Under the pieces are notes generated by a model. The model did no database searches, was not told where the DNA came from, and saw nothing but the letters and a program-made list of their open reading frames with translations. Source: Franzmannia qiaohouensis (GTDB taxonomy: Bacteria; Pseudomonadota; Gammaproteobacteria; Pseudomonadales; Halomonadaceae). From it: 64,000 nucleotides of DNA. A program made the position numbers and the translations under genes. Position 1 is the stretch's first letter. Every line of letters begins with the position of its first letter. Below are positions 16,939 through 26,278 of the stretch, piece after piece. Location of the stretch: contig NZ_JARWAM010000007.1 of assembly GCF_031451695.1 (NCBI RefSeq), forward strand, positions 1 through 64,000, in the 5' to 3' direction.

Positions 16939-18605
16939 TGATGCGTTTCAAGAACAACGACAAGAGCAGTGCGAAAGAGGTATTGGATATCCGTCACCTT
17001 TCGGTTCGGCTGAGCGGTGAGGAGGATCCGGGCAGCCTGGTACTGGATGACATCAGCTTGCAGGTACATGAAGGAGAAACCGTTAGTCTTGTGGGCGAAA
17101 GTGGCTCCGGCAAGTCGGTAACATCGCTGGCCGTGATGGGGCTTTTGCCTAAGGGAGCCTTGGAGGTATCTGGCGGTGAAATAGACATGGATGGTGAATC
17201 GCTACTTACGTTGACGCCTTCTCAGATGCGCAGGCTGCGTGGGCAGCGTATGGCGATGATTTTCCAAGAGCCGATGACGGCGCTAAACCCGGTAATGCGC
17301 GTCGGGGACCAGATCGCTGAAGTACTGCAAACCCATCGCGAGCTATCGAAGCGAGACTGCAGAGATAGGGTGCTGGATGTGATGCAGCAAGTGTATCTAC
17401 CCGATGTGGCGCGTATTTATGGCTCTTATCCGCACCAGCTATCGGGAGGACAGCGGCAGCGGATCATGATCGCCATGGCGTTGGCGCTGGAGCCAAAATT
17501 GCTGATTGCCGATGAGCCAACCACCGCGCTGGATGTCACTACCCAAGCACAGATTCTGTCACTGATCGCCGAGTTGCAGGAGCGGCATGGCACGGCGGTA
17601 CTGTTTATTACGCATGACATGGGAGTCGTCGCGGAAGTCTCACATGCGGTGCATGTCATGAAGCACGGCAAGATAGTCGAACACGCGCCGGTCGAAACGC
17701 TCTTTCGCCACCCCTCCGATGAGTACACCAAGCGACTACTGAGTTCGGTACCCAGTCTGGTGCCTAGGGGCGCGCGCTCCCAAGACAGCACGCAGCCGGT
17801 ATTGGAAGTCAGCGATATGCAGAAGGTGTACAGCGGGGGAGGATTTTTCTTGCGAAAACCCGGCACGCATGCCGCGCGGGATATCAATTTTACCGTCAAG
17901 CGCGGCCAGACGCTGGGGATCGTTGGAGAGAGTGGCTCCGGCAAGACGACGGTTGCACGCAGCATTATGCGTTTAGTCGATCCGACATCGGGATCAATAC
18001 GGGTTGCCGGCAAAGAGGTGGCCACCTTGTCGAGGCGGGCCCTAAGGCCACACCGCAAACACTTTCAGGTGGTGTTTCAGGATCCCTTTCGCTCGCTCAA
18101 TCCGCGTTGGACCGTTGGCCGCAGTCTGGTTGAGGGACCGGTCAACTTTGGCACGCCCCGTCATGAAGCGTATGAGCGGGCACTGGAGATGATGGAGTTG
18201 GTTGACCTGCCCGGGGATGCCTTAGAGCGTTACCCGCATCAGTTCTCCGGTGGTCAACGCCAGCGGATCGCCATTGCACGCGCTGTGATGATGCGTCCGG
18301 ACTTGCTGGTGGCCGATGAGGCCGTATCGGCGCTGGATGTATCGGTCCAGGCGCAGGTGTTGGATCTCCTGGATGAGGTGCAGGCGCGTTTAGGTATTGC
18401 GATTCTCTTTATTACCCATGATCTGCGGGTCGCGGCGCAGATCTGCGATGAGGTTATCGTCATGCAGCATGGGGTCATTGTTGAATACGGCAGTGCTAGA
18501 GAGGTGTTGTCGAACCCACGCCACGAATATACGCGGATGCTTATCGATGCTGCCCCTGGACGTGAGTGGGACTTTGCCAACTGCTGCGAGCTGCTTAGTG
18601 CATGA
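16938..18605 (+). CDS. ABC transporter ATPase with two nucleotide-binding domains (DppD-DppF fusion type)
   Basis: About 555 residues containing two complete ATPase halves. Each half has a Walker A (GESGSGKS; GESGSGKT), a signature (LSGGQRQRIMIA; FSGGQRQRIAIA) and a Walker B (LLIADEPTTALD; LLVADEAVSALD). It energises the DppBC-type permease and equals the fused YejF/GsiA-like ATPases. GTG 16935, ATG 16938 and ATG 16941 are in frame; GGGAGG at 16928-16933 favours one of the two ATGs. It starts on the last base of the DppC-type gene. Confidence 0.92.
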   Translation: MMRFKNNDKSSAKEVLDIRHLSVRLSGEEDPGSLVLDDISLQVHEGETVSLVGESGSGKSVTSLAVMGLLPKGALEVSGGEIDMDGESLLTLTPSQMRRLRGQRMAMIFQEPMTALNPVMRVGDQIAEVLQTHRELSKRDCRDRVLDVMQQVYLPDVARIYGSYPHQLSGGQRQRIMIAMALALEPKLLIADEPTTALDVTTQAQILSLIAELQERHGTAVLFITHDMGVVAEVSHAVHVMKHGKIVEHAPVETLFRHPSDEYTKRLLSSVPSLVPRGARSQDSTQPVLEVSDMQKVYSGGGFFLRKPGTHAARDINFTVKRGQTLGIVGESGSGKTTVARSIMRLVDPTSGSIRVAGKEVATLSRRALRPHRKHFQVVFQDPFRSLNPRWTVGRSLVEGPVNFGTPRHEAYERALEMMELVDLPGDALERYPHQFSGGQRQRIAIARAVMMRPDLLVADEAVSALDVSVQAQVLDLLDEVQARLGIAILFITHDLRVAAQICDEVIVMQHGVIVEYGSAREVLSNPRHEYTRMLIDAAPGREWDFANCCELLSA

Positions 18606-18654
18606 CCAACGTCCGTTTTCGACCACCATCATAACCATTAACAAGTGAGGCACT

Positions 18655-19824
18655 ATGCCAACGATCAGTCGTATCAGTGAGTTTCAGGATGAGCTGGTGG
18701 CGATACGTCACGACCTTCATGCTCATCCAGAGCTGGGGTTCGAGGAGTCGCGTACCGCCGCCTTGGTCGCAAAAAAACTGCGGGAGTGGGGCCTGGATGA
18801 GGTTCACACGGAGATTGCCGGCACCGGGGTGGTGGGCATTATCAAGGGGCAGGGGGATGGCGGTTGCATTGGACTGCGTGCCGATATGGACGCGCTACCG
18901 ATCCATGAGGCGACCGATCTTCCTTATGCTTCTCAACATGCCGGCAAGATGCACGCCTGTGGCCATGATGGTCACACCACGATTCTGCTAGGGGCTGCGC
19001 GTTACCTGGCGGAGAGTCGAAATTTTGCGGGTACCGTGGTGGTGATTTTTCAGCCAGCGGAAGAGGGCTTGGGTGGCGCCCGTCGGATGCTCGCCGACCG
19101 GCTTTTTGAACGTTTTCCGTGTGATGAAGTTTATGGCCTGCACAATGATCCGGGGAGTGAACCTGACCAGGTCACGATTACTCCAGGCCCCGCGATGGCA
19201 GGGGCTACCTTTTTTGATATTACGATACATGGTGTCGGTTCCCATGCCGCCATGCCACATCAATCCCGCGACCCCATCATCATTGCCACTGAGCTAGTCC
19301 AGCAGCTGCAGGCGGTGGTCAGCCGTAATGCGCCGCCGACCAGTCCTCTGGTGCTCTCCGTTACCCAGGTTCATGCTGGATCTGCGTACAACGTCATTCC
19401 TGATAGTGCCACCGTATCTGGCACCGTCCGCTACTTTGAAGACGAGCTATGTGAGGCGGTGCATGAGCGCATGCGTCGTATTTGCAAGGGGCTAGCGCTG
19501 TCACATGATGTGCGTATAGAGATCGACTTGCGCAATATATTCAGTGTTCTGGTTAACGACGCCGACTGTGCCAGCGCCTACATCGACGCGGCTGCGGATA
19601 TCGTTGGTAAAGAGAACGCACGCCTGGTGGATCGCCGGGTAACCGGTAGTGAAGACTTTGCCGATATGTTGCAGGTGATTCCCGGGGCGTACTGCTGGGT
19701 GGGGCATGCGGGCTCGATTCCACTGCATAATCCCAGTTATGTGCTAGACGATGGCATCTTGCCTGTCGGAGCTAGCATCATGGCACGTATGGTGGAGCGT
19801 CGACTGGCCGTAGCGTCTCAGTAA
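18655..19824 (+). CDS. M20-family amidohydrolase (hippurate hydrolase / aminoacylase-like)
   Basis: A 389-residue cytoplasmic metallohydrolase of the M20D group. Visible motifs are HDLHAHPELGFEE, RADMDALP, MHACGHDGHT and the glutamates in QPAEEGLGGARRM, matching metal-dependent amidohydrolases that cleave N-acyl amino acids. Length agrees with the family. It follows the ATPase gene by 49 bp and precedes the YtcJ-like gene by 9 bp. Likely role: cleaving an amide bond in a compound brought in by the ABC importer. Confidence 0.9.
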   Translation: MPTISRISEFQDELVAIRHDLHAHPELGFEESRTAALVAKKLREWGLDEVHTEIAGTGVVGIIKGQGDGGCIGLRADMDALPIHEATDLPYASQHAGKMHACGHDGHTTILLGAARYLAESRNFAGTVVVIFQPAEEGLGGARRMLADRLFERFPCDEVYGLHNDPGSEPDQVTITPGPAMAGATFFDITIHGVGSHAAMPHQSRDPIIIATELVQQLQAVVSRNAPPTSPLVLSVTQVHAGSAYNVIPDSATVSGTVRYFEDELCEAVHERMRRICKGLALSHDVRIEIDLRNIFSVLVNDADCASAYIDAAADIVGKENARLVDRRVTGSEDFADMLQVIPGAYCWVGHAGSIPLHNPSYVLDDGILPVGASIMARMVERRLAVASQ

Positions 19825-19833
19825 GGAGTCATT

Positions 19834-21453
19834 ATGACCATTACGCTTTACCCGGCACGTCGCATTATCACCATGAACCCTTCGCAGCCGGAAGGTGACT
19901 GTCTGGCCGTCAAGGATGGGCGTGTATTGAGCCTCGGCTCACTAGAGCAGGCACGTGCTTTTGGCGAAGTGACAGTAGACGATCGCTATGCCGACAAAGT
20001 GCTGATGCCAGGCTTCGTGGAGGGACACAGTCATGCCCTGGAAGGGGCCATCTGGGAGTACATCTATCTCGGCTGGTTCGACAAGCAGTCACCGGCGGGG
20101 CAGCGCTGGTCGGGGCTGCGAGACGTGGCGTCTCTTCAGGCACGCCTGGCCGAAGGGCTGGCCAGGTTGACCCCGGGCGAGCCGTTGATCGCCTGGGGGT
20201 TCGATCCTATCTACTTCAGTGGCGCGCGCTTGGATAAAGGCTTGCTGGATACGGTCAGCGATACAGTACCGATCATTGTCATGCATGCCAGTCTGCATGT
20301 CATGACGGTGAATTCGGCGGTGATCGAGCAGGCCGCTATCGCCAGCAAAGAGATAGACGGTATCGTAAGAAAAGCTGGCGGTGAATGCGTGGGTGAGTTG
20401 CAGGAAATGCCGGCCATGCATTTGGTGTTTGATCGCTATGGTATCGATTTCTTCGAGCAGGCTAGCCAACCTGAGGCGCTGCGTCAGTATGCCAGAGCGG
20501 CTCGGCGTGAGGGCATTACGACCATCACCGACTTGCTTAACCCACTCAGCGATGATGCCGTCGCGTCGATGCGCAGTACGACCTTGGAGCCGAGCTTCCC
20601 TGTACGCTTGGTGCCCGCGCTCAATGCACTGGGGTGGGCGCCCGAGGAGGGCAGTGAGCAGCTGGCAAAGGCGATGACGCAGGGCCACGATAAACTCTTC
20701 TTCGGTATTGTGAAGCTGGTGACCGATGGCGCGATCCAGAACTATACCGCACGCTTACAGTGGCCAGGCTATCTCGATGTTGAAGGCAATGGTGTATGGA
20801 ACGCACCCCCGCAGACGTTTCACGACATGGTGCTGCACTATCACCAAGCAGGCTTTCAACTGCATATTCATACCAACGGCGATGAAGCCGTTGAAGTGAT
20901 GCTGGACGCCTTGGAGGAGGCTCTCTGCCTGTGGCCGCGCTCCAATCATCGTCACACCCTGCAACATGTCCAGCTGATTCGTCAGGATCAGCTCTATCGA
21001 GTCAAACAGCTTGACGCTTGCCTCAATATCTTTGCCAACCATATTTATTACTGGGGGGATATTCACCTATCACGCACGCTCGGTTTCGATCGTTGCCAGC
21101 GTCTGGAACCCACTGCCAGCGCCAACCGGCTTGATATAACCTTCGGTATCCACTGCGATGCTCCCGTTACACCGCTCTCGCCGCTCTTCACGGCCCACTG
21201 CGCTCATCGCCGCCAAACGGCATCGGGAGCTGTCTTGGGAGTGGAGGAGGCGATTAACCGTCAGGTAGCCCTCGAGGCCATTACCCTTGGTGCGGCACGG
21301 ACCCTGCACCTAGATCGGCATATTGGTAGCCTTGAACCGGGCAAGTGGGCGGACGTAGCGGTGCTGGACGATGACCCGCTGGATGAGAGTATTGCTCTGA
21401 AGGATATTGGTATTCACGCTACTCTTCTTGGCGGGCTGCCAACTGATGCTTGA
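19834..21453 (+). CDS. Metal-dependent amidohydrolase, YtcJ-like (amidohydrolase 3 family)
   Basis: A 539-residue protein of the amidohydrolase superfamily. The HxH metal motif is GFVEGHSHALEG near residues 60-65, later ligands lie in LHIHTNGDEAVE, and an Asp-bearing strand is in FGIHCDAPVTP. Related enzymes hydrolyse N-acylated or N-formylated compounds; the specific substrate cannot be told. It has no signal peptide. A ribosome-binding site (AAGGAG) stands before the ATG. Its end overlaps the CobW-type gene by 8 bases, so the two are translationally coupled. Confidence 0.88.
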   Translation: MTITLYPARRIITMNPSQPEGDCLAVKDGRVLSLGSLEQARAFGEVTVDDRYADKVLMPGFVEGHSHALEGAIWEYIYLGWFDKQSPAGQRWSGLRDVASLQARLAEGLARLTPGEPLIAWGFDPIYFSGARLDKGLLDTVSDTVPIIVMHASLHVMTVNSAVIEQAAIASKEIDGIVRKAGGECVGELQEMPAMHLVFDRYGIDFFEQASQPEALRQYARAARREGITTITDLLNPLSDDAVASMRSTTLEPSFPVRLVPALNALGWAPEEGSEQLAKAMTQGHDKLFFGIVKLVTDGAIQNYTARLQWPGYLDVEGNGVWNAPPQTFHDMVLHYHQAGFQLHIHTNGDEAVEVMLDALEEALCLWPRSNHRHTLQHVQLIRQDQLYRVKQLDACLNIFANHIYYWGDIHLSRTLGFDRCQRLEPTASANRLDITFGIHCDAPVTPLSPLFTAHCAHRRQTASGAVLGVEEAINRQVALEAITLGAARTLHLDRHIGSLEPGKWADVAVLDDDPLDESIALKDIGIHATLLGGLPTDA

Positions 21454-22375
21454 TAGCGACCAACCTATCGGTGTGCATCTTCTATGCGGTTTTCTTGGCA
21501 GCGGCAAGACCACCCTGATCAATGAAATGATTGCGGATGGCAAGATCAGCGATGCGCTTTTCTTGATCAATGACTTTGGCAGTATGAACATCGATGCAGA
21601 TCTGATCGAATCGAGAGAGGGAGGTGTCATACGGCTGACCAACGGATGTGCCTGCTGTGGGTTATCAGGGAACCTGTCGTCACAGTTAACGCAAATATCC
21701 CGTTGGCCGCGTCCTCCGCAATGGCTGGTGGTGGAAGCGAGTGGTGTGGCTCAGCCTAGGCCTCTTATGCAGCTATTCAACTCAGCGCGTGGCTACTATC
21801 TGGCCGACGTCAAGCTGCTTGTCGATATATCTGCTATCGGGCGTCTTCTGGAGGATGCAACCGTCGGTGACCTGGTGCGCCATCAAGTAGCGGAGGCACC
21901 GGCGATGGTTTTCAATCGATGGGAAGGGTTGAGTAGAAACGAGTGTGACGCAAGGCGTAACCAACTGCAGGCGTTGAGCCCCAATGCCCAGATATCCTGG
22001 GCAGCACCCCCACAGCCTGCCGTCATTACACACCGCGGAGACTGCCTTGGCGAAGCCATCGTGCCTGAGTTAACGCCGTTGGTGCCAGGTGCTTTAGCCT
22101 CTTTTACGCTCACCCTGCCGGGCCCTGTCGATATCAGCAGGCTGACCCAGGTACTCGACGCAGCTACGTCGATTCTGCTGCGGGCCAAAGGGTTTGTTGC
22201 CAGTGAGGAGACGCCGAGCGGCTGCTTATTACTGCAGTGGACGCCCAGCGGCTCCAGCGTCACCCGGACGCAGCGTCGCCATGCGCCAGGCTTGGTACTG
22301 ATCGGCAAGGGGCGTGACAACCTGGCCTATCTAGCCTCTCAACTGATGGAATATAGCTCGATGCCATCCCGCTAG
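21446..22375 (+). CDS. CobW/COG0523-type GTPase, putative metallochaperone
   Basis: A protein of 309 residues from the ATG at 21446; the longer ORF start at 21407 lies deep in the upstream gene. It shows Walker A GFLGSGKTT, the switch region NDFGSMNIDADLIE, the metal-binding GCxCC motif as GCACC, and VEASGVAQP. The base-recognition motif reads NRWE rather than the usual NKxD, which is atypical. A CobW C-terminal domain follows. COG0523 GTPases deliver zinc or other metals to client enzymes. Being last in a run of three metal-dependent hydrolases suggests they are its clients (inference). Its stop overlaps the convergent TRAP gene by 4 bases. Confidence 0.85.
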   Translation: MLDSDQPIGVHLLCGFLGSGKTTLINEMIADGKISDALFLINDFGSMNIDADLIESREGGVIRLTNGCACCGLSGNLSSQLTQISRWPRPPQWLVVEASGVAQPRPLMQLFNSARGYYLADVKLLVDISAIGRLLEDATVGDLVRHQVAEAPAMVFNRWEGLSRNECDARRNQLQALSPNAQISWAAPPQPAVITHRGDCLGEAIVPELTPLVPGALASFTLTLPGPVDISRLTQVLDAATSILLRAKGFVASEETPSGCLLLQWTPSGSSVTRTQRRHAPGLVLIGKGRDNLAYLASQLMEYSSMPSR

Positions 22376-24303
22376 GCGGCACGGGTAACGGGCTGCTTGG
22401 CTTTTGCCGCGTACTGGTAGCCAAATATCGCCAGGATCACGGCACAGCCCAGCAGGGTGCCCAGCAGCCCCGGTACCAGGGTTAGCGTCGAGGCAGCCAG
22501 TAGTACCGCCCTTATCGGCCATGCGGTGCGGATGAACCCTTGGCCGACCATGGCGACGTTGAGAGCGGCCAGGGCAATGATGCTGATGATGAATACGAAG
22601 AGCTGATCCAGCAACGAGCCTTGCATCAGCAGAAGTTCGGGCCTGGCGACGAACAGGAAGGGCAGGAAGAAGCCCGGCAGGCCGATCTTCACCGCCTGCA
22701 TGGCGGTCGTGAAGTATGGCGCTTCGGCGATGCGCGCGGCGATCAGCGAGGCGACGGCAACCGGTGGCGTGAGCGCCGAGAAGACGGCGAAATAGAGCAC
22801 GAACATGTGCGCCGCCATCAGGCTCAGGCCCATGTCGACCAGTGCCGGGGCGGTGAGTAGAGCGACCAGGATGTAGGCCGCCGAGGTGGGCAGGCCAAGC
22901 CCGAAGATCAGGCAGGCCACGGCGGCAATCATTAGCAGCACGCCAAGGCTGCCGTCGGCGATGCCCAACATCAGGTAGGAGAGCTTCTGGGCGAAGCCGG
23001 TGGCGGTTAGCACCTCGACGAAGATGCCGATCACCGCGACGATCACGGCGATGGTGGCGCCGCTGAAGCCGCCTTCGCGCAGGCCGTCGATCAGCCGAGT
23101 GAACGCTCCGGTCAGCGCATGGAACGGCTGGCGGTGCTGGCGCAGCAGGCTGCTGATGAGTTCGAGCGCGATGATCGCCAGGCAGCCGTAAGCCGCCGCG
23201 TAGGAGGGCGGCATGCGGCTGACCAGCAGGTAGACGAGCACGCCGATGGCGATCAGCAGGTGTCCGTAGCGGGCCAGCAACTGCCTGGCGGGGAGTGTCT
23301 GCGTGGCTGCCTGCTGGTTGGGCTCGATCCTCTCGCGGGCCGCCTGCAGATGCACGGCGAGGATCAGATAGAAATAGTAGAGTGCTGCCGGCAGCGCCGC
23401 GGCGAGAATCACCTGGTCATAGGCCAGGCCGGTAACGCCGACCATGAGGAAGGCTGTCAGGCCCATCACCGGCGGCGTCATCTGGCCGCCGGTGGAGGCG
23501 ACGGCTTCGACGGCGCCGGCGAAAGGGCCCTTGAAGCCGGTGCGCTTCATGGTCGGAATGGTCATGGTGCCGGTACTGGCGATATTGGCCACGGTACTGC
23601 CCGAGATCATGCCCATGAAGGCGCTCGCCAGTACGGCAATCTTGGCCTGGCCACCCCGCGAGTTGCCGGCGAGCTTGGTGGCAAAGCCCATGATGAAGTC
23701 GATGCCACCGGTCGATTTCAGCAGCCCGGCAAAGACCATGAAAATGAAGATGGTGCCGGCGGAGAGCTCGGTGAGCGATCCCAGCACGCCTTGGAAATTA
23801 GGAATCGAGGCGTAGGAGACCAGCCGCTCCAGCCCCATCCCTGCATGATAGAGCAGCTGTGTGGGCAGGGTATTGCCAAAATAACCGTAGAGTAGCCCCA
23901 CCACGCCGATCAGCGGAATGGTCAGCCCCCACTGCTGCCAGGCGGCCACCAGGCTGACGGCGACCAGCAGGCAGCCGATCACCACGTCCATTGGCTCAGG
24001 GCCGAACACGCGGTCGGTGATCAAGCCGTCGTACTCGAGGAACACATAGCCGGCGGCGATGCCGGCGAGGATAAAGCAGCCGGCATAGGTTAGCCGGCCC
24101 AGCCAGTGCCGCGCATGGCCAGTGGCACTGGTGAAGATGATCAGGAGTGCCAAGCCAAGGTGCAGCGCCTTGAATTGGCCGGATGGCAGGTAGTAGTTGA
24201 ATACCTGCAGCAGATGGGTGGCCACCATTACCAGGGTGAGGAGCAGTACGAGATTGGCGGTATTCATGTAGCCGCGCTTGTCGTTAAGCAGCTTGGGCGT
24301 CAT
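22372..24303 (-). CDS. TRAP transporter fused permease (DctQ-DctM fusion, TAXI type)
   Basis: A 643-residue protein with many membrane segments. The N-terminal four-helix part is DctQ-like (to about residue 180) and the rest is DctM-like, with GAVEAVASTGGQMTPPVMG, a hallmark of fused TRAP permeases that work with TAXI binding proteins. It is followed by nothing on its own strand and overlaps the CobW-type gene by 4 bases. It lies 64 bp after the TAXI gene, a gap containing a 26-bp perfect palindrome. It mediates secondary uptake of a carboxylate or glutamate-like compound. Confidence 0.93.
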   Translation of the reverse strand: MTPKLLNDKRGYMNTANLVLLLTLVMVATHLLQVFNYYLPSGQFKALHLGLALLIIFTSATGHARHWLGRLTYAGCFILAGIAAGYVFLEYDGLITDRVFGPEPMDVVIGCLLVAVSLVAAWQQWGLTIPLIGVVGLLYGYFGNTLPTQLLYHAGMGLERLVSYASIPNFQGVLGSLTELSAGTIFIFMVFAGLLKSTGGIDFIMGFATKLAGNSRGGQAKIAVLASAFMGMISGSTVANIASTGTMTIPTMKRTGFKGPFAGAVEAVASTGGQMTPPVMGLTAFLMVGVTGLAYDQVILAAALPAALYYFYLILAVHLQAARERIEPNQQAATQTLPARQLLARYGHLLIAIGVLVYLLVSRMPPSYAAAYGCLAIIALELISSLLRQHRQPFHALTGAFTRLIDGLREGGFSGATIAVIVAVIGIFVEVLTATGFAQKLSYLMLGIADGSLGVLLMIAAVACLIFGLGLPTSAAYILVALLTAPALVDMGLSLMAAHMFVLYFAVFSALTPPVAVASLIAARIAEAPYFTTAMQAVKIGLPGFFLPFLFVARPELLLMQGSLLDQLFVFIISIIALAALNVAMVGQGFIRTAWPIRAVLLAASTLTLVPGLLGTLLGCAVILAIFGYQYAAKAKQPVTRAA

Positions 24304-24332
24304 GGGTGGCCTTCATTCTCATCGTTGAGCGG

Positions 24333-24358
24333 CTGCCATGCACCGCGGTGCATGGCAG
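24333..24358 (-). other. 26-bp perfect palindrome between TAXI and TRAP permease genes
   Basis: CTGCCATGCACCG at 24333-24345 is followed directly by its reverse complement, CGGTGCATGGCAG, at 24346-24358. It begins 9 bases past the TAXI stop and ends 29 bases before the permease start. There is no T-run. Its place matches the stem-loops after other binding-protein genes here, so message stabilisation or attenuation is likely; a protein-binding palindrome is the alternative. Confidence 0.7.
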
Positions 24359-24367
24359 GTAGCAGGG

Positions 24368-25405
24368 TTACGCGGAGACCGGGTCTGCGACGATCAGCTC
24401 ATCGCGCCATACACCGCGCTCCTGGAAGTAGCGTGCGGCGCCGGCATTGACCGGGTAGTCGGAAAGCAGGTATTCCACCGCGAACTCCACGCCGATGTCC
24501 TGCAGCTGCGACCCGACGCGGCGCACCTGCTCCGGGTCATCGAAGATCGCCTTGCAGACGGCATAGGCCTCGTCGTCGGTGACGCCGGGGCGTGCGGCCA
24601 GCACGCCGGAGATGGCGGGCATCAGCATCTCGCCGTCTACCTTATCCCACTGCTCGGCGCTGACGGTGGTGGCCAGCAGGCCGGAGTTGATGGCCTGGGC
24701 TCGCTCGAGTACCTCGGGCTCGATCGGCAGCACGCGGAACTCCACCGTGCTGTCGATTTCTGCCAGTGCCGGCGAGGCGCGGCCGTTGGTCAGGGTCGAG
24801 GGGATGGCGTCGACGGCACCCGACTGGAAAGCGCTGAAGGTGTCGTTCCATGAGCCGTAGGTCCAGTCGACCTCGTCGGCAACGCCCGCTGCTTCGAGAA
24901 TGGTCTGGTGCATGATGGCCGTGGCGCCGCCTGCGGTGGACGGCATTACGCGCTTGCCGGCGAGGTCTGCCAGGGAGTGAATGTCGGAGTCGGCGCGCAC
25001 GATCAGCGGGATGTTCCACACCGTATAGGCAAACATCTGGCGCGCATCGATGGGCCCGGGGAAGGGGCGTTCGCCTTGGGTGGCCGGCGGCCAGTCGGTG
25101 GAGGTGGTCTGGCCGAACTCGATCTCCTCGCGGCTTGCCATCACCATGTTCTCGGCGCCACCCGAGGTTGAAAGCGTGGTGGTACGCATATCGCTATTGC
25201 GCTGCACGGCCTGGGCAAGTGCCTCGATGATGATATAGCCGGTCGAGCCAAGGCTTGCCGAGCCCCAGCGCAGTTCGCGGGTCGGCGATGCGGCGAGGAT
25301 ACCGGGAAACATGGCGACGCCGACACCGACGACGCCGGCCTTGAGCAGCTGCCGACGGCGCGCGTCGATGGGGCCGTTATCGTTGTGGTTGGAATCCTGG
25401 GTCAT
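24368..25405 (-). CDS. TAXI-family TRAP substrate-binding protein
   Basis: A 345-residue periplasmic binding protein of the TAXI family, which pairs with fused TRAP permeases. The N-terminus has RRRQLLKAG followed by a hydrophobic stretch, resembling a twin-arginine signal, so folded export by Tat is possible. Family features include WGSASLGSTGYIII and a later GGATAIMHQT segment. Characterised TAXI proteins bind glutamate, 2-oxoglutarate or similar acids. The nearby gamma-glutamyltransferase suggests a glutamyl ligand (inference). Confidence 0.9.
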   Translation of the reverse strand: MTQDSNHNDNGPIDARRRQLLKAGVVGVGVAMFPGILAASPTRELRWGSASLGSTGYIIIEALAQAVQRNSDMRTTTLSTSGGAENMVMASREEIEFGQTTSTDWPPATQGERPFPGPIDARQMFAYTVWNIPLIVRADSDIHSLADLAGKRVMPSTAGGATAIMHQTILEAAGVADEVDWTYGSWNDTFSAFQSGAVDAIPSTLTNGRASPALAEIDSTVEFRVLPIEPEVLERAQAINSGLLATTVSAEQWDKVDGEMLMPAISGVLAARPGVTDDEAYAVCKAIFDDPEQVRRVGSQLQDIGVEFAVEYLLSDYPVNAGAARYFQERGVWRDELIVADPVSA

Positions 25406-25467
25406 GTGATTACCTTTATTGTTGATTGAGCGGTTTGAAGCGTCGATTGCGGCGTTACATCAAGGTG

Positions 25468-26247
25468 TCAGGTGCCGCGCCCCTGACCTGCCTGGGTGCT
25501 GAGTTCGATATCGCGATGGCCGGGTTGGACCTCGAAGCGCTGAAAGGTCGTTGGCTTGCCATCACGCGAGTAGCCGTGCACCCGCCACTGCATGCCGTGA
25601 CTGACAGCGTCGGCGAGGCCGAGAAAGCGCCTGGCGTCAGCGGAGAAGGGGGCGACGCCGAGTCGATGCACGAAGTGACTGGTGAGAATGCGCTGGGTCT
25701 GGAACAGGTGCTCGTGTAGCGACAGGCCATCGAAGTCGCTGGCCGGCTTATCCATCAGGTCATGGGCGTACTCGAGTGGCAGGAAGAACTCGTTGAACGT
25801 CCACGGCTCGCCCTCGACCTGTACCAGACGCTGAATCACCGCGGCTCGGTCGCGGCCGAAGAATGTCGCCAGTTCGGGGGAAAGTTCTACCGCCTGGACG
25901 CCCAGGCCCTGCAGGGTCAACGGCAGCGGCCGGCCATTATCGAGAAAGCGGAAGACGCGGATGTCTTCGAACTTGATCTCCTGGTCACGGATAAAGGTGC
26001 CGCGACCGTGCTCGCGAATCACGATGCCATCGTCGGATAGCGCCTTGAGCGCTTTCTGCAGGGTGCCGAGGCTCGCCGGCAGTCGCGCTGATAGCTCCTG
26101 CTCCGAGGGCAGCTTGTCGCCGGGCAGGAGGTGGCCGGCATGCACGGCCTCCTTGATGGCGTTATAGAAACGCGCGTACTTCGGCACGCCGAGGCGCTCG
26201 TTCTCGAAGTGGGGCAGGCATGCGTTGACGATCTTGTCGAGTGTCAT
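25468..26247 (-). CDS. GntR-family regulator, HutC subfamily
   Basis: A 259-residue regulator. An N-terminal winged helix (about residues 20-90) includes LLPGDKLPSEQELSARL, the LQKALKALSDDGIV recognition region and the GRGTFI wing. A UTRA effector domain follows. It lies 62 bp upstream of the TAXI gene on the same strand and diverges from the gamma-glutamyltransferase gene, so it probably controls both. Confidence 0.88.
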   Translation of the reverse strand: MTLDKIVNACLPHFENERLGVPKYARFYNAIKEAVHAGHLLPGDKLPSEQELSARLPASLGTLQKALKALSDDGIVIREHGRGTFIRDQEIKFEDIRVFRFLDNGRPLPLTLQGLGVQAVELSPELATFFGRDRAAVIQRLVQVEGEPWTFNEFFLPLEYAHDLMDKPASDFDGLSLHEHLFQTQRILTSHFVHRLGVAPFSADARRFLGLADAVSHGMQWRVHGYSRDGKPTTFQRFEVQPGHRDIELSTQAGQGRGT

Positions 26248-26278
26248 GGGCCACCGCGTTCAGTTGGCGTTGTTGTTA

